Positions 28,650 to 37,827 of a DNA stretch of 55,083 nt are shown here, piece by piece. The notes beneath the pieces are model-generated. The model saw only the letters and a program-made list of their open reading frames with translations. It did no database searches and had not been told where the DNA came from. The DNA is from Bacteroidetes bacterium OLB12 (GTDB taxonomy: Bacteria; Bacteroidota; Bacteroidia; Cytophagales; Cyclobacteriaceae): positions 1 through 55,083 of the forward strand of contig LNFR01000094.1 of the NCBI GenBank assembly GCA_001567185.1. Reading direction: 5' to 3'. The position numbers and the translations under genes are program-made. Position 1 is the stretch's first letter; the number at the start of each line of letters is the position of its first letter.

Positions 28650-29924
28650 ATGTCAATTGCCGCCAACAATCCTCAATTAGTAAGCTGGGTAGAAGTTCCG
28701 CCCGGGTCTGACTTCCCGATTCAGAATTTGCCGTTCGGGATTTTCAAAACCCGTTACCTGGGTGCGGTGGCCGGTGTTGCTATTGGCAACCACGTACTCG
28801 ATCTGGTTTACCTTCATGAAAATGGTTTTTTAGATGGATTGGGATTGCCGGCCGGTATTTTTAATCAAAGATACCTGAACAATTTTATTGCATTAGGAAG
28901 AAAGACCACCCGTGCTGTTCGTAATCGTATTTCAGAATTGCTTAGCGCAGAGGTGGCTGCGTTGCAACAAAATGTTGCTGCGCGCGAGCTGGCCCTGATA
29001 CCAATGCAAGAGGTACAAATGTTATTACCGGTTCAGATTTCGAACTACACCGATTTTTATAGCAGCGAAGAACATGCCACCAACGTAGGCAGTATGTTTC
29101 GCGACCCAAAAAATGCGTTGTTGCCAAACTGGAAGCACTTACCGGTGGGGTACCATGGGCGTGCATCTTCTATTGTAGTGTCGGGAACAAACCTGCATCG
29201 CCCGAAGGGGCAGATTAAATTGCCGGATTCAGAAATGCCGGTATTTTGTCCCACACAAAAATTGGATTTTGAACTGGAGCTTGCTTTTATTACCAGTAAG
29301 AGTAATGCCCTGGGCACATCCATTACCACCACAGAAGCTGAAGATTATATTTTTGGATTTGTATTGTTTAACGACTGGAGTGCGCGCGATATTCAACAGT
29401 GGGAATATGTTCCGCTTGGCCCATTCCTGGGAAAGAATTTTGGTTCCACCATTTCTCCGTGGATTGTAACTATGGATGCATTGGAACCATTTCGTGTTCG
29501 AGGTCCGGAACAATTTCCGCATGTGTTACCTTACCTGGCTTATGAAGGAGATAAAAGTTTTGATATCAACCTGGAAGTATTGATTGAACCCCAGGAAGGT
29601 GAGGCCACCACCGTTTGCCGCACCAATGCCAAATACTTGTACTGGAATGTGAATCAGCAATTGGCACACCATACCGTAAATGGCTGCAATATTCAGGTGG
29701 GCGATTTATATGCTTCTGGAACTATTAGTGGTCCATCGCCCGGTTCCTTCGGGTCGTTACTGGAATTGGGCTGGAATGGGCAGCGGCCGTTGCAACTGGC
29801 AAACGGGCAACACCGTAAATTTCTGGAAGATGGCGATACGGTCATCATAAAAGGGTATGCTGAGCGCAATGGAATTCGCGTTGGCTTTGGAACTTGTGCG
29901 GGTAAAATACTTCCGGCTTTATGA
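28650..29924 (+). CDS. fahA: Fumarylacetoacetase
   Basis: Fumarylacetoacetase cleaves fumarylacetoacetate to fumarate and acetoacetate, the last step of tyrosine and homogentisate breakdown. The 424-residue protein has the N-terminal SH3-like domain (LPFGIFKTRYLGAVAGVAIG) and the catalytic region DFYSSEEHATNVGSMFR. VGYHGRASSIVVSGT, the metal ligands in LDFELELAF and LFNDWSARDIQQWE are all intact. It opens a five-gene run of overlapping or closely spaced genes. Other tyrosine catabolism genes are not in the window. Confidence 0.95.
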   Translation: MSIAANNPQLVSWVEVPPGSDFPIQNLPFGIFKTRYLGAVAGVAIGNHVLDLVYLHENGFLDGLGLPAGIFNQRYLNNFIALGRKTTRAVRNRISELLSAEVAALQQNVAARELALIPMQEVQMLLPVQISNYTDFYSSEEHATNVGSMFRDPKNALLPNWKHLPVGYHGRASSIVVSGTNLHRPKGQIKLPDSEMPVFCPTQKLDFELELAFITSKSNALGTSITTTEAEDYIFGFVLFNDWSARDIQQWEYVPLGPFLGKNFGSTISPWIVTMDALEPFRVRGPEQFPHVLPYLAYEGDKSFDINLEVLIEPQEGEATTVCRTNAKYLYWNVNQQLAHHTVNGCNIQVGDLYASGTISGPSPGSFGSLLELGWNGQRPLQLANGQHRKFLEDGDTVIIKGYAERNGIRVGFGTCAGKILPAL

Positions 29925-30373
29925 GGCGCGTTTGGTTGTTGTTACTGGTTGTGCTTACCCTGGTAGATGCGTGGCTGATTGCAAATCCTAACTTGTTGGG
30001 CAAACTGGGCTTTATCATTTTCAAGTACCATTATTTACGCACATTTCCTCGCGCTTTGCTCACGGTTGCATTGGTTGTGGGCATTGTTTTTCTGTTAATA
30101 GAATTTTTGATTTGGTTACACCAGCGTCAGGTACTTTCACGCAAAGTGGCTGCGGGTATGTTCATCGTAATTTTAGTGCTGTTAATAGTTGTATTGATAA
30201 AAACTGCACTTGATTTTCAAAGCTGGGCATATGATCATACTGGCTATAAACTCAAATATGGCGCTTACCTGTTGCCCTTAATCTTAATTTTGATTGTAGG
30301 TATTGGATTAATTCGGGTATTGCGGCATAAACCAAAGCTTTCCGAATCGCAACGAAATGAGAACCTGTTATGA
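29921..30373 (+). CDS. Four-helix membrane protein of unknown function
   Basis: A 150-residue protein with four hydrophobic helices at about residues 3-20, 44-66, 77-98 and 115-136, and a charged tail (RHKPKLSESQRNE). No family is recognised. Its start overlaps the fahA stop (ATGA), and its own stop overlaps the flavin reductase start, so it is translated from the same transcript. Nothing in it suggests an enzyme active site. Confidence 0.7.
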   Translation: MRRVWLLLLVVLTLVDAWLIANPNLLGKLGFIIFKYHYLRTFPRALLTVALVVGIVFLLIEFLIWLHQRQVLSRKVAAGMFIVILVLLIVVLIKTALDFQSWAYDHTGYKLKYGAYLLPLILILIVGIGLIRVLRHKPKLSESQRNENLL

Positions 30374-31210
30374 TGATTCATCCAGCCGATTTACCTGTTC
30401 CTAAACTTCAGGCTTATTTACAAAGTGCGGTTGCTCCGCGTCCTATTGCGTTTGTAAGTTCAGTAGATGCGCAGGGTAATGTAAACCTGAGTCCATTCAG
30501 TTTTTTTCAATATGTTCAGCATGAACCCGCCCATCCTGGTGTTTTCACCTTCCCGAAGGGTGCGCGACAATACCACCAAACATACACTGCAGAATGTGCT
30601 GGAAGTACCTGAGGTTACCATTAATATTGTTTCGTATTCTATTGTGGAACAAGTTTCTCTTGCGAGCTGTGAATATGCAAAAGGTATAAATGAATTTACC
30701 AAAGCGGGGTTTACAGCTCAGCCATCTCAAAAAGTAAAGCCCCCCTTTGTGGCCGAGTCGCCTGTATCTTTTGAGTGTAAAGTGAACCAGGTATTGCCAT
30801 TGGGCGAAGCGGGTGGGGCAGGTAACCTTGTAATTTGCGAAGTGCTACTGATGCATATTCAAGATTCGGTATTGGATGAAAACGAAATGATAGATCCATA
30901 CAAATTGGATGCGGTTACCCGAATGGGTGGCGCCTGGTATTGCCGGGCAAACGGAAACAATCTGTTTAAACTGCCGCAGCCGGCTACAAAATTAGGCATT
31001 GGGTTTGATCAGTTGCCCCCAGAGATCAGGCATAGCAAACTATTAACGGGAAGTGAGTTAGCCATACTGGCTGGTGTTGAAAAAATTCCTTTGGCACCAG
31101 AAGCGAAGTTTACTGCCGATGAATCGGCACACCGGGCTGCCCAAGTGTATTTGGCCCAGGCAAAGTGGAAGAAGCATGGAGAGCTTTATCGATTTGAGAG
31201 TAAAGAATAA
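30370..31210 (+). CDS. Flavin reductase-like (FMN-binding) protein, one frameshift
   Basis: This is the FMN-binding split-barrel family found in flavin reductases and related NAD(P)H:flavin enzymes. The first part (MMIHPADLPV, APRPIAFVSSVDAQGNVNLS) carries the flavin-binding entry. The T7 run at 30501-30507 is one base too long. Correcting it reads PFSFFNMFSMNPPILVFSPS, the family core. The second half continues with TINIVSYSIVEQ and a GGAWYCRANGNNLFKL segment. Corrected length is 279 residues. It overlaps the membrane protein upstream (ATGA). Confidence 0.86.
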
Positions 31211-31688
31211 AATAATAAACGCTATGCTTGTGGTTATGAGCCTGAGTTGGGCTTGTAAATCACCGCAACCTGTTGCCTACCAATATCAGGAGCCCGAAGG
31301 TAATTCGACCCGGTTATCTGAAATTGTATTTCTCACGTTCCGGATTTATGAAGACAGCACCGCTTCCACTTCCGTTGAGTTGCTTGAAAAGCAAATTGTA
31401 GGTGGTAAGATAAAGGTGGAGGGAGGAGATTCTCAAGAAAAAAACAGAATCGTAGTAAAGCAGTTTGATAAACAAAAGATTGAGCTAAACGCTGTGGCGA
31501 TCGATCATCCGCTGTTTAAACAGGTTGAAGTTACCAACAACACGGGGTCGTATGAAACAAAATATCTGCAACTTGCCGATACTGAATTTTTTGTAAGGCT
31601 TACCCTTTTGCCTCAAACAGTATTCATTCGGGTTGATGATGTGCGGGAAGAAAAAGAGATAAAATCCACCTGGTTTACAATAAGATGA
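31176..31688 (+). CDS. Lipoprotein of unknown function
   Basis: A likely 170-residue lipoprotein. The start is uncertain. ATG 31176 (MESFIDLRVKNKIINAML) gives a basic n-region followed by a lipobox SLSWAC, but it overlaps the flavin reductase by 35 bases. ATG 31224 begins only 11 residues before the cysteine and has no positive charge. The mature part is beta-rich (EIVFLTFRIYEDSTASTSVE, KYLQLADTEFFVRLTLLPQ). No family is recognised. It lies 8 bases before the M64 peptidase gene, so the two may work together. Confidence 0.65.
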   Translation: MESFIDLRVKNKIINAMLVVMSLSWACKSPQPVAYQYQEPEGNSTRLSEIVFLTFRIYEDSTASTSVELLEKQIVGGKIKVEGGDSQEKNRIVVKQFDKQKIELNAVAIDHPLFKQVEVTNNTGSYETKYLQLADTEFFVRLTLLPQTVFIRVDDVREEKEIKSTWFTIR

Positions 31689-31695
31689 TAAGCAA

Positions 31696-33093
31696 ATGAG
31701 AAGAGCGCTTTTAACGTTAGGTGTCTGTTTGTGGGTATGGCAAAGCAAAGCTCAGGTTTTTCCGGTCGATACACTTATGAAAAACGGTCCGATAGAAAGC
31801 CGCATCAATCTGGTATTTCTAAGTGATGGGTACCAGGCCCATGAAATAGAAACGTACCTGGCCGATGCAAACGGGTTGCTAACCAGTATGTTCAATCAAG
31901 TGCCATTTAAACACTATAAAAATTATTTTAATGCCTTTGCAGTTAAAGTTCCGTCAGTTGCTTCCGGTGCAAGCCACCCGCGAACCAGCCCGGATAGCGA
32001 TTGTGCACCTGTGCCTGCATTAACTGTTGATAACTACTTTGGAAGTTCGTTTGACCGGTATAACATCCACCGCCTGTTATCTCCCTCAAAACTCCCAACT
32101 GTGGTATCAGTTCTGGCCAGCAGTTTTCCGTTGTATGATCAGGCCTTTATTGTTGTTAACTCGCCCTATTATGGTGGCTCCGGGGGAGATTTTGCCACTT
32201 CATCCACCCACGCAAGTGCGCACGATGTTAGTATTCATGAGATCGGGCATTCTTTTGCACGGCTGGCCGATGAATACTGGGCAGGACAGAGCTATGCAGC
32301 TGAAAAGCCAAATCTTACCCAGCAAAGCAATGCTTCCCTGGTGAAATGGGCCAATTGGGTGGGCACAAACAATGTGGGAGTCTATCCGCATGCCGAGTCG
32401 CCTTCGTGGTATCGTCCGCATCAAAATTGTAAAATGCGATTTCTTAATGCCCCGTTTTGCAATGTTTGTAATGAAACATTTGTGGAGCGGATTCATGCAC
32501 TGGTTAACCCGATAGAATCATATACGCCCGTACTACTCACGAAAGAACTGGGAGAAGAGGCTATTGAATTTTCGCTTTCATTGATAAACCCGGAACCCAA
32601 TACGCTGTCCGTTTCCTGGAAGAATAACAACGTATCATTTGCATCTAATGTAGAGTCGGTTGTCTTACAGCCCTCTGCGTTTACTGCAGACCTCACTAAA
32701 ATTACAGCCACGGTTACAGATAACACCACACTAAGCAGAAGCACTACCCATACTACAAGCCATGTTTATGTAGTGGAGTGGACCATAACCAAGAATGATC
32801 CGGTAACCGGTGTTGAGGTAAAATCTGAAATGCACGAGTATCAGGTAACAGTTTATCCCAATCCGGTGGCAGATGATTTTAATTTTTCGTACACCCTACC
32901 GAAACCAGCCCGGGTAAATGTAGCGGTGTTTGATATGCAGGGGAAACGGATTAAACCACTTGTCAGTCAATACCAGAACAATGGTGAACATTCTTTCCGG
33001 TTTAAGGCTGCTGATGTTTTCGGTTCTTCCGGAGAATACATCCTCAAATTTTCGTTTGATGACCTCGTAATCTCACGAAAAGTGGTGCGGTAA
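31696..33093 (+). CDS. Secreted M64-family metallopeptidase with T9SS type A sorting domain
   Basis: A 465-residue secreted protease. The signal peptide ends near SKAQ-V (residue 19). The M64 (IgA peptidase) domain has RINLVFLSDGYQ and FVVN-like strands, then the zinc motif HEIGHSFARLADEYW with HExxH at residues 181-185. A later cysteine cluster lies in CKMRFLNAPFCNVC. The C-terminal 80 residues (YQVTVYPNPVADDFNFSYTL through ISRKVVR) are a T9SS type A sorting domain, which directs passage through the outer membrane and usually cell-surface attachment. It is the last gene of the fahA run. Confidence 0.9.
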   Translation: MRRALLTLGVCLWVWQSKAQVFPVDTLMKNGPIESRINLVFLSDGYQAHEIETYLADANGLLTSMFNQVPFKHYKNYFNAFAVKVPSVASGASHPRTSPDSDCAPVPALTVDNYFGSSFDRYNIHRLLSPSKLPTVVSVLASSFPLYDQAFIVVNSPYYGGSGGDFATSSTHASAHDVSIHEIGHSFARLADEYWAGQSYAAEKPNLTQQSNASLVKWANWVGTNNVGVYPHAESPSWYRPHQNCKMRFLNAPFCNVCNETFVERIHALVNPIESYTPVLLTKELGEEAIEFSLSLINPEPNTLSVSWKNNNVSFASNVESVVLQPSAFTADLTKITATVTDNTTLSRSTTHTTSHVYVVEWTITKNDPVTGVEVKSEMHEYQVTVYPNPVADDFNFSYTLPKPARVNVAVFDMQGKRIKPLVSQYQNNGEHSFRFKAADVFGSSGEYILKFSFDDLVISRKVVR

Positions 33094-33120
33094 AAAAGAT
33101 CAGCTCTTGCCAGTAAATTT

Positions 33121-34101
33121 TTAGCTTCTGTACATTACGGCCTTCACTGCCTTTACAGTACGCTCTACATTTGGCAAAATAGCCTGAATTAAAGTAGGTG
33201 CATAGGGTAGTGGCACATCTAAACTGTTGATGCGGTGAATAGGTGCATCCAGGTAATCGAATGCATGCTTTTGTACGTGGTACGATATTTCTGTTGAAAT
33301 GGATGACAAAGGCCAGGCCTCCTCTACAATTACCAGGCGGTTGGTTTTCTTTACGGATTCTACAATGGTAGCATAATCAATCGGGCGCACGGAGCGCAAG
33401 TCAATTACTTCCGCAGATATCCCTTCTTTTTCCAATTCTTGTGCAGCAGCCAAAGCCACTTTCATAATTTTACCGAATGAAACGATGGTAACATTGGTGC
33501 CACTTCGTTTTACATCGGCCACACCGATTGGAATCAGGTATTCCTCAGCCGGAACTTGACCTTTGTCGCCATACATCAATTCCGATTCCATAAAAATAAC
33601 CGGATCGTTATCGCGAATGGAAGTTTTGAGTAAGCCTTTGGCATCGTAGGGGTTAGATGGTACAACCACTTTTAAGCCGGGAGTATTGGCAAACCAGTTT
33701 TCGAAGTTCTGCGAGTGTTGCGCACCCAATTGGCCGGCATTTCCGGTTGGGCCACGAAATACGATTGGACAGTGGTACTGCCCACCAGACATGGATAAGG
33801 TTTTTGCGGCCGAGTTTATCACCTGGTCGATGGCAACCAACGAAAAGTTAAAGGTCATGAATTCGATGATCGGGCGTAAGCCATTCATGGCTGCGCCTAC
33901 GCCAATACCCGCAAAGCCTAATTCTGAAATAGGGGTGTCAATAACGCGGTCTGGCCCAAACTCATCCAGCATTCCCTGGCTTACTTTGTAAGCACCATTG
34001 TATTCGGCAACCTCTTCACCCATTAAAAAAATGCTGCCATCGCGTCTCATTTCTTCGCTCATGGCTTCGCGTAGCGCTTCTCTGAATTGAATTTCTCTCA
34101 T
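33121..34101 (-). CDS. pdhB: Pyruvate dehydrogenase E1 component, beta subunit
   Basis: A 326-residue E1-beta subunit of a 2-oxoacid dehydrogenase complex, which uses thiamine diphosphate with the alpha subunit to decarboxylate pyruvate. Recognisable segments are REALREAMSEEMRRD, FLMGEEVAEYNGAYKVSQG, DTPISELGFAGIGVGAAMNG, GPTGNAGQLGAQHSQ and the C-terminal IVEEAWP and DVPLPYAPTLI. The pattern fits pyruvate better than branched-chain complexes. The alpha subunit and E2 are not adjacent. Confidence 0.92.
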   Translation of the reverse strand: MREIQFREALREAMSEEMRRDGSIFLMGEEVAEYNGAYKVSQGMLDEFGPDRVIDTPISELGFAGIGVGAAMNGLRPIIEFMTFNFSLVAIDQVINSAAKTLSMSGGQYHCPIVFRGPTGNAGQLGAQHSQNFENWFANTPGLKVVVPSNPYDAKGLLKTSIRDNDPVIFMESELMYGDKGQVPAEEYLIPIGVADVKRSGTNVTIVSFGKIMKVALAAAQELEKEGISAEVIDLRSVRPIDYATIVESVKKTNRLVIVEEAWPLSSISTEISYHVQKHAFDYLDAPIHRINSLDVPLPYAPTLIQAILPNVERTVKAVKAVMYRS

Positions 34102-34200
34102 AGCTGCCGTTAGTTTGGAAAGCCCGTAAAAATAGGGAGGTAAAATCTCAGTTAAAACGAATAGTGTGTTTTTTTAGCGTTTTTTTAAAGTAAATGCAAT

Positions 34201-34232
34201 AAAAAAAGCCCCGGTGGACCGGGGCCTTTTAT
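34201..34232. terminator. Intrinsic terminator of the OmpA/TPR lipoprotein gene
   Basis: GC-rich arms GCCCCGG (34208-34214) and CCGGGGC (34219-34225) close a TGGA loop. The A7 run at 34201-34207 is a T-run on the minus strand, 26 bases after the stop of the gene at 34251. A CTTTTATTT run also makes it usable in the other direction. Confidence 0.85.
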
Positions 34233-34250
34233 TTACAGGTAATCTTATAA

Positions 34251-36023
34251 TTACTTCAGTGCGTTGCGGAACGCTTCGGTGGTTGCAAACTTCGCAAACT
34301 CCAGGTCAGCAAGCGCTTTGTCCTTCAATGAAGAGTCGATGCGAACGGCACTAGTCAGGTTGCTTACAACCGCATCGCCATTGCCTGAACGCGCGGCAGC
34401 CACAGCTGCTCCATAATATCCGATAGCCAGGTTGCTGTTTTTACGGGTTGACTCAGCAAATGACGAAGCAGCGTTGCTGAAATCTTTGTTTAATAACTGG
34501 GCTAATCCTTTGTTGAATAAGTTTACATCGGTATCTACAGCAGATGAAGTAGAGCTTACAGCTGCACTATAATTGGCCATGTAGATCTCAGAAGCACCTT
34601 TAACACCATTTACACCACGGGTTACATCATTGCTTGCACCACGCAGGGCTTTGGTAGCATGGCTGTAAGCCTTGTACGGGTTGCCTTTCCACAAAGCAAT
34701 AGTAGCCAGGTTAGCGTGTACTTCCGGAGCTTCGTTCAGTTTGGCTGCAAGTTCAACCTGAGCAGCGGCTTTGTCAACCAGGCTGGCTGCATTCGATGAG
34801 TTTGAAATAGCTTGCTCCAGGTAAGCGGCAGCCAGGTTATTATGGGCGTTCCAGTTACTTCCTTTTTTAGTTGCAGCTTCATAGATAGCCACTTTCTCTT
34901 CTACAGAAGGAGTAAGGGTAGCTGAATACATTAGTTCTTCGAAAGAAAGGGCATCGGCTGAAGCCTGGCCTGACGTGATTTGCTTAGCCAGCACTGAAAT
35001 CTCAGCATCTGTCTTCTTGTCTTTTACAGTAAGAATTTCAGTTTTTGCAGTACGCAAACCAGGGTAAACATCTCTGAAAACTTTGTTATAGGTCTTCAGT
35101 TTTTTCATTGCTTTTTCCTGATTTTCAAAAGAACCACCACCGTTAATGATGTTCAGGTATTCTGATTTTTCGTCAGAGGTGATTTTGTCGTACGCAGCAA
35201 GGGCATTTTTGAAGTCTGACCAATCGTCAACAATTGGCTTTAAAATGAATTTAATTGAATCTGCTGCACCTTTGTAATCGTACTTTTTCATTTGGGCACG
35301 ATAGAATTTTTCAATTGCCTTCGCACGTTCTTCCGAAAGTTTGCTGTTGATGCGCTCAGCACCTTCGGGTGAGTGGGTACCGGTGATGGTAACGGTACGG
35401 GTTACGTTTTTAGAAGCGATAAAGGCATCCAGTTGCTTTCCTTTGGCAGCTTTAATTTCAGAAGTACGAAGTACCGAACGGCCTCTTTCGAAAATGAAAT
35501 CGGGAATTACAACCGGGATAAGTTCTTCGCGGTTATTGTAACCATGATCTGCGTAGGCAGCATAATATGAATTTTGAACTAATTTCGAGGTGGTAATAAC
35601 ACCAGTAGCCAGAGTAAGACGAGGAGTAGTTTTTGACTTGGTACCCTTGGAAGCTACACCTTGCACTTCAACAGTACCTATTTTATACTCATCCTTATAA
35701 GGGAAAACCTGATTTTTAGAGACTTTAACCTCTTCGGTTGCGCTATTCGGGAAGTCAGCTGCGCTATACTCGGCAGGGGAGAGAGCAAGTTCGTTATCGC
35801 CATACTTATAGAAAGTATTCAGCGTATAAACTGTTCCTTTTTTCAACATTTTAACCGGCAGGTTTCCGGTCATGTCAAATACTACCGTGTCTTTGTGAAC
35901 TTCAAGCGGGTTGGGAGTAACTTCCAACTTTTGCTCTTTGGCAGCTTTGATCATTTGAGGGAGGGTACATCCCGTAAAGGTCATAGCCCCAATGATCACG
36001 AATGCGTAAAATAATTTTCTCAT
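34251..36023 (-). CDS. OmpA-family lipoprotein with TPR-like C-terminal half
   Basis: A 590-residue outer-membrane lipoprotein with lipobox AMTFTGC (Cys19). An N-terminal beta-rich part (to about residue 160) precedes an OmpA/MotB-like peptidoglycan-binding domain. That domain shows IPDFIFERGRSVLRTSEIK, then VTITGTHSPEGAERINSKLS and EERAKAIEKFYRAQ (about 170-250). The C-terminal half has TPR-like alpha-helical repeats (NAHNNLAAAYLEQAI, PEVHANLATIALWKGNPYKA, NKGLAQLLNKDFSNAA). It probably links outer membrane to cell wall and serves as a protein scaffold. T9SS component PorE also combines OmpA and TPR but has a beta-propeller, absent here. It has its own promoter and terminator. Confidence 0.82.
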   Translation of the reverse strand: MRKLFYAFVIIGAMTFTGCTLPQMIKAAKEQKLEVTPNPLEVHKDTVVFDMTGNLPVKMLKKGTVYTLNTFYKYGDNELALSPAEYSAADFPNSATEEVKVSKNQVFPYKDEYKIGTVEVQGVASKGTKSKTTPRLTLATGVITTSKLVQNSYYAAYADHGYNNREELIPVVIPDFIFERGRSVLRTSEIKAAKGKQLDAFIASKNVTRTVTITGTHSPEGAERINSKLSEERAKAIEKFYRAQMKKYDYKGAADSIKFILKPIVDDWSDFKNALAAYDKITSDEKSEYLNIINGGGSFENQEKAMKKLKTYNKVFRDVYPGLRTAKTEILTVKDKKTDAEISVLAKQITSGQASADALSFEELMYSATLTPSVEEKVAIYEAATKKGSNWNAHNNLAAAYLEQAISNSSNAASLVDKAAAQVELAAKLNEAPEVHANLATIALWKGNPYKAYSHATKALRGASNDVTRGVNGVKGASEIYMANYSAAVSSTSSAVDTDVNLFNKGLAQLLNKDFSNAASSFAESTRKNSNLAIGYYGAAVAAARSGNGDAVVSNLTSAVRIDSSLKDKALADLEFAKFATTEAFRNALK

Positions 36024-36057
36024 GATTTTAAATTATAGGTTACCAGTAAATGAGGGG

Positions 36058-36090
36058 CAAAGTTAACCCAAACCCCTGTTTTTTGTGCAA
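36058..36090 (-). promoter_or_regulatory. Bacteroidota promoter of the OmpA/TPR lipoprotein gene
   Basis: On the minus strand a TTG (36088-36090) lies 22 bases before TAACTTTG (36058-36065), a perfect TAnnTTTG -7 box. The spacing is within the 17-23 bases known for Bacteroidota promoters. The start codon is 34 bases further on. Confidence 0.65.
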
Positions 36091-36143
36091 TAATAGCTAA
36101 AAAAATATCAAGCTTATCCCTTATTTACAGCGTCTTATCGGCT

Positions 36144-36151
36144 TATATTTG
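36144..36151 (+). promoter_or_regulatory. Bacteroidota -7 box for the PspC-type gene
   Basis: TATATTTG is a perfect -7 box, with a TTT 17 bases upstream as a weak -33 element. It points toward the frameshifted PspC-type gene at 36230, giving a leader of about 70 bases. Confidence 0.5.
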
Positions 36152-36229
36152 CAAGGTGAATAATTAGTCGGTAAATCGGCTTTTACTCAGGTAAACGGAT
36201 GTAAAAACCCTTTTTTCTGCAAGATTCGT

Positions 36230-36459
36230 ATGGTGGGATTGATCAGAGAGATTCAACAATTTTTTTGAGAAGCAGGCATTTGGTGTGTGCACGGCTCTTG
36301 GGGAAAAGATGGGAATAGCCACTTCTTCCATCCGGCTTTTTTTTTATTTATGCCTCTTTCCTCACGTTTGGTTCGCCCCTGATCGTGTATCTATCGATAG
36401 CATTTATCATGAATATGCGCAGGCATTTGCGCAGGCGAAGTACAATCTGGGATTACTAA
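36230..36459 (+). CDS. PspC-domain membrane protein, two frameshifts
   Basis: This stretch looks empty in any single frame. Removing one T from the T7 run at 36260-36266 and one from the T9 run at 36337-36345 gives a 75-residue protein. It reads MVGLIREIQQFFEKQAFGVC, TALGEKMGIATSSIRLFF, IYASFLTFGSPLIVYLSIAF and a basic tail ending STIWDY. This is the PspC domain layout: GVC-x-LGEK-x-GI, one long hydrophobic helix and arginine-rich C-terminus. PspC-type proteins sit in the inner membrane and take part in envelope stress responses. The stop overlaps convergent glycosyltransferase by 4 bases. A perfect -7 box lies upstream, so I treat it as a real gene with sequence errors or a recent pseudogene. 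Confidence 0.72.
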
Positions 36460-37472
36460 TCTTCCACCCGGAAATCTGAAAAATGGCGCTTACCGGCCAG
36501 GTACCCGGCCAACAACAATCCCCGGTAGATAGTCTTGATTTTTCCTTTATATGGCTGTGCTTTGTCCCGTTTCTGGTAATCGCGTCTGAGGTTAAAGATA
36601 AATTTAACATGGGCCCGAAGTACGGCACCCGCATCGGCAGGCAAGCCTTTTAATAAAAAGCGGAAGGCCGCCAGCCAATCCAATACCAGGCGAACCGGTA
36701 TCTTCCAAATGAGTTGGGTTGTTGGTAAATTCTTAATCAATAGACTAAGGCCGTTTCTAAAATTAAAATAAGTTTTGCGAGGGTTTGATTTGGCTAAGGT
36801 GCCCCCGCCAACATGAAAGACGTGTGCTTTGCCGGTGTAAAAAATTTTCATTCCTGTGCGCTGAATGCGCCAACACAAATCAATTTCTTCCATGTGGGCA
36901 AAGAAGTCCTCGTCAAAACCATGGTGTTGATGAAAGACTTCGGACCGGATAAACAGGCAGGCCCCGGTAGCCCAAAAAATGGGCCGTGTATCGTTGTACT
37001 GGCCGTGATCTTTTTCAAGTGTATTGAAAATGCGACCGCGGCAAAACGGATATCCGAATGTGTCGATAAAGCCGCCTGCTGCCCCGGCATATTCAAACTC
37101 ATCTTTTTTATGATAGGATAATATTTTGGGTTGTGCAGCGGCACAACTCGCGTCTTGTTTGAAGAGTTCAATCACCGGGTCAATCCAGCCGGGCGTTACT
37201 TCCACATCGGAATTAAGAAGCACATAGTACCGGGCCTTTACCTGATTTAATGCAGCATTGTAGCCCCCACAATAACCCCGATTGGTTTCCAGTTGTATGA
37301 TCTCAACCTGGCTATGGAAATTCTCTTTCAGGAAGTTTATGGAATCATCGGTGGAGGCATTATCGGCCACAATAATTTTGGCGGTTCCGCTATGGGCAAT
37401 CACCCCCGGCAAAAATTGTTGCAGGAATTTTTTTCCGTTGTAGTTCAGAATAACAACGGCTGTTTCAATCAT
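36456..37472 (-). CDS. Family 2 glycosyltransferase
   Basis: A 338-residue GT2 enzyme of the rhamnosyltransferase-like group. The GT-A fold is visible in VVILNYNGKKFLQQFLP, IIVADNASTDDS, ETNRGYCGGYN and the metal motif LNSDVEV. WATGACLFIRSEVF and DEDFFAHMEEIDLCWR follow, the latter holding the catalytic ED/D-W region. The C-terminal part has weak hydrophobic stretches and a basic end, suggesting membrane association. It overlaps ybaB by 4 bases (ATGA). The sugar and acceptor are unknown; cell-envelope glycan is most likely. Confidence 0.88.
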   Translation of the reverse strand: MIETAVVILNYNGKKFLQQFLPGVIAHSGTAKIIVADNASTDDSINFLKENFHSQVEIIQLETNRGYCGGYNAALNQVKARYYVLLNSDVEVTPGWIDPVIELFKQDASCAAAQPKILSYHKKDEFEYAGAAGGFIDTFGYPFCRGRIFNTLEKDHGQYNDTRPIFWATGACLFIRSEVFHQHHGFDEDFFAHMEEIDLCWRIQRTGMKIFYTGKAHVFHVGGGTLAKSNPRKTYFNFRNGLSLLIKNLPTTQLIWKIPVRLVLDWLAAFRFLLKGLPADAGAVLRAHVKFIFNLRRDYQKRDKAQPYKGKIKTIYRGLLLAGYLAGKRHFSDFRVED

Positions 37473-37804
37473 CCCATCAGGTTGCTTAAATCCATACCCG
37501 GAATATTGGGCAATAAACCTTCGGTGGCCCGCTTCAGTTCTTCTTTAGCCAGTACCTCGGCTTCGTCTGATGCTTTGTTTACAGCCGCTACCACCAGGTC
37601 CTGAATCAATACCTTATCTTCGGCTTTAAGAATAGCCGGGTCAATGTCTATTGCGATTAATTGCTTTTTGCCATTAACCGTTGCATTTACCATTCCACCT
37701 CCTGCCTCGCCTGTGGCTTTTACCTTCACAAGGTTGTCTTGTGCCTCTTTTATTTTGGCCTGCACTTCTTTCATGCGGCCCATCATTTTCATCATGTCAA
37801 ACAT
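37469..37804 (-). CDS. ybaB: YbaB/EbfC nucleoid-associated protein
   Basis: A 111-residue member of the small dimeric YbaB/EbfC DNA-binding family. It has MFDMMKMMGRMKEVQAKIKE, the VNATVNGKKQLIAIDIDPAI core and the acidic C-terminal helix (VLAKEELKRATEGLLPNIPG). Length and sequence are normal. In many bacteria the gene lies with dnaX and recR; here it sits between a T9SS protein gene and a glycosyltransferase gene, overlapping the latter. Confidence 0.92.
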   Translation of the reverse strand: MFDMMKMMGRMKEVQAKIKEAQDNLVKVKATGEAGGGMVNATVNGKKQLIAIDIDPAILKAEDKVLIQDLVVAAVNKASDEAEVLAKEELKRATEGLLPNIPGMDLSNLMG

Positions 37805-37827
37805 GCTGCTGAAACGTTAGGTATATT

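Noticed and set aside
21327-31210. Programmed ribosomal frameshifting at the homopolymer breaks
   Set aside because: The breaks occur in unrelated housekeeping genes at differing positions, in both directions, without consistent slippery heptamers and downstream pseudoknots. Orthologs of these families are not known to need frameshifting.
36285-36479. 64-codon open frame taken as a novel small protein
   Set aside because: It is the middle of the PspC-type gene followed by out-of-frame text after the T9 run. Correction of the run gives the conserved C-terminus.
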